Shown here one piece after another: positions 8,714 through 14,895 of a DNA stretch of 64,000 nucleotides. A program made the translations under genes and the position numbers. The number at the start of each line of letters is the position of its first letter. The first letter of the stretch is position 1. This DNA comes from Pseudoduganella rivuli (lineage in GTDB: Bacteria > Pseudomonadota > Gammaproteobacteria > Burkholderiales > Burkholderiaceae_D), in assembly GCF_009674485.1 (NCBI RefSeq), contig NZ_WKJJ01000025.1:1-64000 (forward strand). Direction: 5' to 3'. The notes under the pieces are model-generated. The model did not search any database and had not been told where the DNA came from. It saw only the letters and a list, made by a program, of their open reading frames with translations.

Positions 8714-10093
8714 TTACAAGTCCGTGATTTCCTTATGGTGCGGCACCAGCGCCTTCATGATGCTCCACGCCACCAGGTAAGCCAGCGCGCAGATCGAGAA
8801 CATGATCATGTAGCCGGTGGCGATCTGGTTTTGCGCGCCGTAGTAGTCGAACAGCCAGCCGCCCAGCTTGGACACCAGCACGCCGCCCAGGCCGCCCGCC
8901 ATGCCGCCGATCCCCACCACTGACGCCACGGTCTTTTGCGGGAACATGTCCGACACGGTGGTGAAGATGTTGGCCGACCACGCCTGGTGGGCGGAAGCGC
9001 CGATACCGATCAGCAGCACGGGCACCCAGTAGCTGATATAACCCAGCGGCTGCGCCAGCAGCACCACCAGCGGGAACAGCGCAATCACCAGCATGGCGCG
9101 CATGCGGCCGTCATACGGATTCATGCCCTTGTTCATGAAGTAAGCAGGGAACCAGCCGCCGCCGATACTGCCGATCATCGTCATGCTGTACAGCACGGCC
9201 AGCGGCACCACGATGTCGGCCTTGCCCATGCCGTATTGCGCCGACAGGTATTTCGGCAGCCAGAACAGGAAAAACCACCACACGCCATCGGTGAGGAATT
9301 TGCCGGTCACGAAGGCCCACGTCTGGCGGTAACCGAACAAGCGGGTCCACGGCACTTTGGCACCCTGCGCGGCAGGCTGGGCGGTGGACGGCGCGACCGC
9401 ATCGCTGCGCACATACGCCAGTTCCGCCGCGCCGAGTTTCTTTTCCGGTGTATCGAACATCAGTTGCCACGCCACCATCCACGCAAAGCCGACCACGCCG
9501 ATCACGATGAAGGCGGCTTGCCAGCCCCAGTTCAGCGCGATCCACGGCACCGTCAGCGGGGCCAGGATGGCGCCCACGTTGGCGCCGGAATTGAAGATAC
9601 CGGTGGCGAATGAACGTTCTTTCTTGGGAAAGTATTCCGCCGTGGCCTTGATGGCGGCCGGGAAGTTGCCCGCCTCGCCCACGGCCAGCACGGCGCGCGA
9701 CAGCATGAAGCCGGCGATCGACACCGGCACGGCGGCCATGCCGAACGCACCCAGCACCGCCGCCACGCCCTCGCCCATCGGCACCGAATACGCGTGCAGC
9801 ACGGCGCCCAGCGACCAGACCACGATGGCCAGGATGTACGCCTGCTTGGTGCCCATGCGGTCCACCACGCGGCCGGCAAACAGCATCGAGATCGCATACA
9901 CGAACTGGAACACGGCCGTGATATTGGCGTAGTCGGAATTGGACCAGCCGAATTCCTTCGACAAGTCCGGCGCCAGCAGGCTCAGGACCTGGCGGTCCAG
10001 GTAATTGACGGTGGTGGCAAAAAACAGCAGCGCACAGATAGTCCAGCGGTATTTACCGAGGACTTGCTGATTGACGGGCTCGCTCAGGTTCAT
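8714..10093 (-). CDS. MFS transporter, hexuronate/glucarate (ExuT-like, ACS family)
   Basis: A 459-residue inner-membrane permease with about 12 hydrophobic segments. NYLDRQVLSLLAPDL after the first segment, the GEAGNFPAAIKA block in TM4-5 and the RSFATGIFNSGANVGA block are typical of the anion:cation symporter family that imports hexuronates and aldarates. No uxa, gud or gar catabolic genes are in the window. A perfect inverted repeat 70 bp upstream (10163-10180) fits a GntR/FadR-type regulator. It is transcribed divergently from the ECF sigma-factor operon. The exact substrate is not readable from the sequence. Confidence 0.85.
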   Translation of the reverse strand: MNLSEPVNQQVLGKYRWTICALLFFATTVNYLDRQVLSLLAPDLSKEFGWSNSDYANITAVFQFVYAISMLFAGRVVDRMGTKQAYILAIVVWSLGAVLHAYSVPMGEGVAAVLGAFGMAAVPVSIAGFMLSRAVLAVGEAGNFPAAIKATAEYFPKKERSFATGIFNSGANVGAILAPLTVPWIALNWGWQAAFIVIGVVGFAWMVAWQLMFDTPEKKLGAAELAYVRSDAVAPSTAQPAAQGAKVPWTRLFGYRQTWAFVTGKFLTDGVWWFFLFWLPKYLSAQYGMGKADIVVPLAVLYSMTMIGSIGGGWFPAYFMNKGMNPYDGRMRAMLVIALFPLVVLLAQPLGYISYWVPVLLIGIGASAHQAWSANIFTTVSDMFPQKTVASVVGIGGMAGGLGGVLVSKLGGWLFDYYGAQNQIATGYMIMFSICALAYLVAWSIMKALVPHHKEITDL

Positions 10094-10162
10094 GGTCGAT
10101 CACTTTGTGGTTATGGTTGACGATCCGCCCCGGTCTCCACGGGGTGTGCATGGCACGATCAG

Positions 10163-10180
10163 TTGTATGTCATCGTACAA
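10163..10180. promoter_or_regulatory. GntR-type palindromic operator candidate
   Basis: TTGTATGTCATCGTACAA, with arms TTGTA/TACAA around an 8-base centre. It lies about 70 bp upstream of the ExuT-like gene. FadR-subfamily GntR regulators of sugar-acid pathways bind short palindromes of this look. No GntR gene is in the window, so the regulator would be encoded elsewhere. Confidence 0.4.
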
Positions 10181-10227
10181 CCTAAATGCACGCGCCGCAA
10201 GAAAACCACAAATATTTTTTTCTGCCG

Positions 10228-10254
10228 TGTCGATCTGGCATTTCGCCGCACGTC
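10228..10254 (+). promoter_or_regulatory. ECF42-type promoter (-35 TGTCGA, -10 CGTC)
   Basis: TGTCGA at 10228-10233 and CGTC at 10251-10254 are separated by 17 bp. As I recall, the promoter signature reported for ECF42 sigma factors in Streptomyces is TGTCGA in the -35 and CGA/TC in the -10 region, which this matches. It lies about 70 bp before the first gene of an operon that ends in an ECF42-type sigma factor, so it is a likely autoregulatory promoter. Confidence 0.6.
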
Positions 10255-10326
10255 GTGTGAGTATGAGCGCCCGGACTTGTCTGAATAACCATGCGCTCTG
10301 ATTCCCTACTTTTAAAGGAGATAGTC

Positions 10327-10803
10327 ATGACCCAAGTTGCCCCGATTCCTGCCGGTTTTTCCACCGTCACCCCGCACCTCGTCTGCGAAGGCGCCGCCAA
10401 CGCGATCGAGTTCTATAAGAAGGCGTTTGGCGCCGTTGAACTGGGCCGCATGCCCGGCCCGGACGGCAAACTGATGCACGCCATGATCCAGATCGGCAAC
10501 GCGTTTGTCATGCTGGTCGACGATTTCCCCGACTGGGGCAGCCTCGGCCCGAAAGCGCTGAAAGGCTCCCCTGTCGTCATGCACCTGTACGTGGAAGATG
10601 CCGACGCGTGGTTCAAGCGCGCCGTCGAAGCGGGCGCCACGGCCAAGATGCCGCCGGCCGACATGTTCTGGGGCGACCGCTATGGCCAGGTCACCGACCC
10701 GTTCGGCCATACCTGGTCGATCGCCACCCACCAGCGCGACCTGACGCCGGAACAGATGCAGGAAGAAATGAAAAAGCAAACCCCGGGCTGCCCAGGCCAA
10801 TAA
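10327..10803 (+). CDS. VOC-family protein (PhnB/glyoxalase-like)
   Basis: 158 residues with a vicinal-oxygen-chelate fold, similar to PhnB/3-demethylubiquinone-like VOC proteins: TPHLVCEGAANAIEFYKKAFGA at the start of the first module and WGDRYGQVTDPFGHTWSIATH near the end. The start ATG at 10327 has a strong AAAGGAG. It is the first gene of a tight operon (10-bp gap to the next gene) with two DGPF proteins and an ECF sigma factor, and VOC proteins are common partners of such loci. Its substrate is unknown. It is probably induced from the ECF-type promoter at 10228-10254. Confidence 0.85.
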   Translation: MTQVAPIPAGFSTVTPHLVCEGAANAIEFYKKAFGAVELGRMPGPDGKLMHAMIQIGNAFVMLVDDFPDWGSLGPKALKGSPVVMHLYVEDADAWFKRAVEAGATAKMPPADMFWGDRYGQVTDPFGHTWSIATHQRDLTPEQMQEEMKKQTPGCPGQ

Positions 10804-10813
10804 GGAGACTGCC

Positions 10814-11239
10814 ATGCGTTTTATGATCATCGTGAAAGCCAGCCCGGAATCGGAAGCCGGCAAGATGCCCAGCGAAGCCTTGCTGACGGCAATGGGTAAA
10901 TACAATGAAGAACTGGCCAACGCGGGCGTGCTGCTGGCCGGCGAAGGCCTGCACCCCAGCTCGAAAGGAGTGCGCGTCCACTTTTCCGGCAACAAGCGCA
11001 CCGTGGTGGACGGCCCGTTCTCGGAAACCAAGGAATTGATCGCCGGATTCTGGCTGATTCAGGTAAAGTCGCTGGACGAAGCCATCGAGTGGGTCAAGCG
11101 CTGCCCCAACCCGATGGAAAGCGATTCCGACATTGAAATCCGCCAGGTCTTCGATCCCGAGGATTTCGGCGCCGAATTCACACCGGAATTACGCGAGCAG
11201 GAAGCGCGCACCATGGCGAAGGCGGCCGCCAACGCCTGA
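10814..11239 (+). CDS. YCII-related / DGPF domain protein
   Basis: 141 residues forming a single YCII-like domain. It has MRFMIIVKA at the start, GEGLHPSSKGVRV in the middle and the diagnostic DGPFSETKELIAGFWLIQ block, from which the DGPF name comes. These small ferredoxin-like proteins are the hallmark neighbours of ECF42 sigma factors. Their biochemical role is not established. A GGAGA ribosome site precedes the ATG. It is co-transcribed between the VOC gene and a second, longer DGPF gene. Confidence 0.9.
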   Translation: MRFMIIVKASPESEAGKMPSEALLTAMGKYNEELANAGVLLAGEGLHPSSKGVRVHFSGNKRTVVDGPFSETKELIAGFWLIQVKSLDEAIEWVKRCPNPMESDSDIEIRQVFDPEDFGAEFTPELREQEARTMAKAAANA

Positions 11240-11268
11240 ACCACCAACACACACCACAGGGGGATGCA

Positions 11269-11976
11269 ATGCAATTCATGATTTTGCGCAGGGCCGACCA
11301 GGGCACGGAAGCGGAAGGCTTTCCGCCGCCGCAACTGGTGCAGGCCGTGCCTGCCGCGAAATGGCTGCATCCCTCGGCCTCCGGCGTGCGCATGGCGCGC
11401 GCCGCGGGCCAGTGGAGCGTGACGCCGGCGCCGTTTGCACCCACGGATGAATTGGTGGCCGGCTATACCTTCATCGAAGCGGACAGCCGCGAACAGGCGC
11501 TGGCCTGGGCGGCCGGCTGGCCGACGGCCGACGGCGAAGGCGACGCCGTGCTGGAAGTACGGGAAGCGGGCTGCCCCGGCGGCTGCGTCGGTTTCGATAC
11601 GGGGGAAACCCCGCGCGGCAAGGCCTATGCCGTGCTGCTGCGCTCCGACGCCGGCAGCGAAGCGGACCTGGAACCGCCGCCGTCCGTGATCGACACCATG
11701 AACCGCGCCAACCAGGCCGGCATCCAGGCCGGTATCGCGCTGGCCGGCGAAGGATTGAAATCCACGGCCCGGGGCGGCCGCGTGAAATTTTCCGGCGGCA
11801 AGCCCTCATTCATCGACGGCCCGTTTGCCGAAGTCAAGGAACTGATCGCCGGCTACTGGCTGATCCAGGCCGATACGCTGGAACAGGCGATGGACTGGGT
11901 ACGCAACTATCCGTTCCCCCATCCCGATGCGCTGGAAGTGGAATTGCGCACCGTGCATCTTCCCGCCCAGGCGTGA
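11269..11976 (+). CDS. Double YCII/DGPF domain protein (degenerate N-half)
   Basis: 235 residues made of two YCII-like modules. The C-terminal half (about 122-235) is intact, with IDGPFAEVKELIAGYWLIQ. The N-terminal half (1-105) keeps the overall pattern (MQFMILRRA, LHPSASGVR, VAGYTFIEADS) but has lost the DGPF signature, reading APFAPTDELVAGY instead. It probably arose by fusion or internal duplication. Its last codon overlaps the GTG start of the sigma-factor gene (GTGA), so the two are translationally coupled. The function is unknown beyond the link with the sigma factor. Confidence 0.85.
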   Translation: MQFMILRRADQGTEAEGFPPPQLVQAVPAAKWLHPSASGVRMARAAGQWSVTPAPFAPTDELVAGYTFIEADSREQALAWAAGWPTADGEGDAVLEVREAGCPGGCVGFDTGETPRGKAYAVLLRSDAGSEADLEPPPSVIDTMNRANQAGIQAGIALAGEGLKSTARGGRVKFSGGKPSFIDGPFAEVKELIAGYWLIQADTLEQAMDWVRNYPFPHPDALEVELRTVHLPAQA

Positions 11977-13283
11977 GCGCCCAGCAAGGTACGCAGCGCG
12001 ACATCCGCCGCACCATCGAGGCTGTCTGGCGCATCGAATCCGCGCGCATCATCGCCGTGGTGGCGCGCATGCTGCGCGGCGTGGGCGAAGCGGAGGAAAT
12101 CGCCCAGGATGCGCTGGTGGCGGCCATGGAAAAATGGCCGGAAACAGGCACGCCGGACAATCCCGCCGCGTGGCTGATGGCGGTGGCGAAAAACCGCGCG
12201 CTGGACTTGCTGCGGCACCGCCAGCTGCAGCAGGACAAGGAATTCGAGCTCACGTACGAAATCGAAGGCCAGCTGCAAGACACGGTGCCGGACGTGGCGC
12301 TGTCCGTCGAGCAGGCGCTGGACGACAACATCGGCGACGACTTGCTGCGCCTGGTCTTCATCTCCTGCCACCCGCTGCTGTCGATGGAAGCGCGGGTGGC
12401 GCTGACCCTGCGCCTGCTGGGCGGCCTCACCACCGATGAAATCGCGCGCGCCTTCTTTGTGCCGGAACCCACGGTGGCGCAGCGCATCGTGCGCGCCAAG
12501 CGCACGCTGGCCGAAGCCAAGGTGCCGTTCGACGTGCCGCGCGGCCCGGAACTGGGCGAACGGCTGGCCGCCGTGCTGCAAGTGATCTACCTGATCTATA
12601 ACGAAGGCTATGCGGCCAGCGCGGGCGCCGACTGGATGCGGCCCACGCTGTGCGAAGAAGCGCTGCGGCTGGGCCGCGTGCTGGCCGGCCTGGCGCCTCT
12701 GGAACCGGAAGTGCACGGGCTGGCCGCGCTGATGGAAATCCAGTCGTCGCGCATGCGGGCCCGCGTCGATACGCAGGGCAATCCCGTGCTGTTGCTGGAC
12801 CAGGACCGCTCGCGCTGGGACCAGCTGTTGATCCGCCGCGGCCTGGCCGCGCTGGCCCGCGCCGAAGCGCTGTGCACGCGCCAGCAGCGGGGACTGGGCC
12901 CGTATGCGCTGCAGGCGGCGATCGCGGCTTGCCATGCGCGGGCGCGCCGCGCCGCCGATACCGACTGGGGCCGCATTGCCGCCTTGTACGACGGCCTGGC
13001 CCAGCTGGCGCCGTCGCCCGTGGTGGAACTGAACCGCGCGGTGGCGCTGTCGATGGCGTTTGGCCCGGAAACGGGGCTGGAAGTGGCCGATACGCTGCTG
13101 GACGAGCCGGCATTGAAAAATTATCACTTACTGCCCAGCGTGCGGGGCGATTTCCTGTTCAAGCTGGGCCGGATTGCCGAAGCGCGCGGCGAATTCGAAC
13201 GGGCCGCCGCACTGGCGCAAAACCAACGGGAACGCGATTTGCTGCTGGCCCGTGCCGCCGCCTGCGTGCCGGCGCTGCCGTAA
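11973..13283 (+). CDS. ECF42-type RNA polymerase sigma factor
   Basis: A 436-residue extracytoplasmic-function sigma factor. Region 2 (about 10-80) contains EIAQDALVAAMEKWP and NPAAWLMAVAKNRALDLLR. Region 4 (about 125-175) contains LTTDEIARAFFVPEPTVAQRI. A long C-terminal extension of helical repeats (about 185-436, TPR-like) is the feature that sets the ECF42 group apart, and no anti-sigma factor gene is adjacent. GTG start overlaps the stop of the DGPF gene. The operon promoter at 10228-10254 matches the ECF42 signature, so positive autoregulation is likely. The C-terminal extension is thought to control activity in this group. Confidence 0.9.
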   Translation: MSAQQGTQRDIRRTIEAVWRIESARIIAVVARMLRGVGEAEEIAQDALVAAMEKWPETGTPDNPAAWLMAVAKNRALDLLRHRQLQQDKEFELTYEIEGQLQDTVPDVALSVEQALDDNIGDDLLRLVFISCHPLLSMEARVALTLRLLGGLTTDEIARAFFVPEPTVAQRIVRAKRTLAEAKVPFDVPRGPELGERLAAVLQVIYLIYNEGYAASAGADWMRPTLCEEALRLGRVLAGLAPLEPEVHGLAALMEIQSSRMRARVDTQGNPVLLLDQDRSRWDQLLIRRGLAALARAEALCTRQQRGLGPYALQAAIAACHARARRAADTDWGRIAALYDGLAQLAPSPVVELNRAVALSMAFGPETGLEVADTLLDEPALKNYHLLPSVRGDFLFKLGRIAEARGEFERAAALAQNQRERDLLLARAAACVPALP

Positions 13284-13300
13284 CACGCTATCATGGCGGC

Positions 13301-13645
13301 ATGGAATACTTCGACGAACTGTATATCGTGCGTCATCCGCCGGTGACGCTTGCGCAGTGGGAGAGCCTGATCGCGCAGCGCGCCGATTTCACCCTGCCCG
13401 ACCGCTCCCTCGATTGCCACATCTATATTGGCGACGTGGAGCTGGACGCGGCCAATGTCTATATCTGGCTGGGCCACAGTTCCGGACAACAGTTGCCGGT
13501 GCAAATCACGCAGGGCCGCCTGTACTTTCCCGGCATCGACAGCGAAACCGTCTCCTTCGTCCATCACCTGGCGTTGCAGCTCGATGCGTGCGTGGTGCAG
13601 AAGGTGCATCCGATGAACGTGGCGGCGGCCGAGGTCCTGGTCTAG
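13301..13645 (+). CDS. Hypothetical protein
   Basis: 114 residues, acidic, no signal peptide and no transmembrane segment. I do not recognise the family. The sequence alternates short hydrophobic strands and a helix (MEYFDELYIVRHPPVTLAQW, then CHIYIGDVELDAANVYIWLG), consistent with a small alpha/beta fold. It starts 17 bp after the sigma-factor gene and probably reads through from the same operon. No clear Shine-Dalgarno is seen, and the codon usage matches its neighbours. Confidence 0.6.
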   Translation: MEYFDELYIVRHPPVTLAQWESLIAQRADFTLPDRSLDCHIYIGDVELDAANVYIWLGHSSGQQLPVQITQGRLYFPGIDSETVSFVHHLALQLDACVVQKVHPMNVAAAEVLV

Positions 13646-13713
13646 CTGCCTGGCAGCGCGCACGGTTTTCCCGCTTGCGCGATAATAGCTGCCTTACCAA
13701 CCGGGAGGCAGCC

Positions 13714-14871
13714 TTGTTCAATTTTGATTTTTACAATCCCACACAGATCCTGTTCGGCCAGGGCCAGATCGCGGCCATCACGCCGCTGGTGCCGGCCGGC
13801 GCGCGCGTGCTGATGCTGTATGGCGGCGGCAGCATCAAGCGCAACGGCGTCTACGACGAAGTGAAGGCTGCACTGTCGGGCCACACGGTCATCGAATTCG
13901 CGGGCATCGAACCGAACCCGCACTATGAAACCCTGATGAAGGCGGTCGACATCGTCAAGGCGGAAAACATCGATTTCCTGCTGGCCGTGGGCGGCGGTTC
14001 CGTCATCGACGGCACCAAGTTCGTCGCGGCGGCGGCGCAGCATGACGGCGATCCGTGGCTGATCCTGGAAAAAGGCGGCAAAACCATCACGTCCGCCCTG
14101 CCCTTCGGCGCCGTGCTGACGTTGCCGGCCACCGGTTCCGAAATGAACGCGGCCAGCGTCATCACGCGCGCGGCCACACAGCAGAAGCGCGCCTTCATGC
14201 ACCGCGCCGTGTTCCCGAAATTCTCCGTGCTGGACCCGTCGAAAACCTTCACCCTGCCACTGCGCCAGGTCGGCAACGGCGTGGTCGATGCGTTCGTGCA
14301 CACGATGGAACAGTACATGACCTACCCGGTCGACGCGCCGCTGCAGGACCGCTGGGCCGAAGGCATCTTGCAAACGCTGGTGGAGCAAGGTCCCCGCACG
14401 CTGGCGGAACCGGAAAACCTCGACGTGCGCGCCAACATCATGTGGTGCGCGACGATGGCGCTGAACGGCATCATCGGCGTCGGCGTGCCGCAAGACTGGG
14501 CCACCCACATGATCGGCCATGAACTGACGGCGCTGTACGGGCTGGACCATGCGCAAACGCTGGCCGTGGTATTGCCCGGCATCCTGGGCGTGCGCCGGGA
14601 CGCCAAGCGCGCCAAGCTGCTGCAATATGCGGCCCGTGTCTGGAACATCACGGAAGGCGGCGAAGACGAGCGCATTGCGCAAGCGATCGAACGCACGCGC
14701 GGCTTCTTCGAACAGATGGGCGTGAAAACCCGTTTGTCCGATTACGGACTGGATGGCGGCGCCATCGATGCCGTGGTGGCGCGCCTGGTCGAACACCGCA
14801 TGGTCAAGCTGGGCGAGCACCGCGACGTCGATGCGGACGCCAGCCGCGCCGCGCTGGAACTGAGCCGCTAA
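13714..14871 (+). CDS. yqhD: Iron-containing alcohol dehydrogenase / NADPH-dependent aldehyde reductase (YqhD-like)
   Basis: 385 residues from a TTG start with GGGAGG six bases upstream, close to the 387 of E. coli YqhD. The cofactor motif GGGSVIDGTKF begins at residue 93. The metal ligands expected from YqhD are present: Asp192 and His196 (in VDAFVHTMEQ), His265 (DWATHMIGHE) and His279 (GLDHAQ). The enzyme reduces short-chain and toxic aldehydes with NADPH and helps against carbonyl stress. It converges with the chemoreceptor gene, and a small stem-loop spans the junction. Confidence 0.9.
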   Translation: MFNFDFYNPTQILFGQGQIAAITPLVPAGARVLMLYGGGSIKRNGVYDEVKAALSGHTVIEFAGIEPNPHYETLMKAVDIVKAENIDFLLAVGGGSVIDGTKFVAAAAQHDGDPWLILEKGGKTITSALPFGAVLTLPATGSEMNAASVITRAATQQKRAFMHRAVFPKFSVLDPSKTFTLPLRQVGNGVVDAFVHTMEQYMTYPVDAPLQDRWAEGILQTLVEQGPRTLAEPENLDVRANIMWCATMALNGIIGVGVPQDWATHMIGHELTALYGLDHAQTLAVVLPGILGVRRDAKRAKLLQYAARVWNITEGGEDERIAQAIERTRGFFEQMGVKTRLSDYGLDGGAIDAVVARLVEHRMVKLGEHRDVDADASRAALELSR

Positions 14872-14874
14872 GGA

Positions 14875-14895
14875 CGCCCGGCTCAGAACCGGGCG
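14875..14895. terminator. Stem-loop at convergent gene ends
   Basis: Seven-bp stem CGCCCGG / CCGGGCG with a 7-base loop, lying between the stop of the yqhD-like gene and the stop codon of the chemoreceptor gene. It lacks a T-run, so bidirectional termination is only suggested by its position. Confidence 0.3.
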
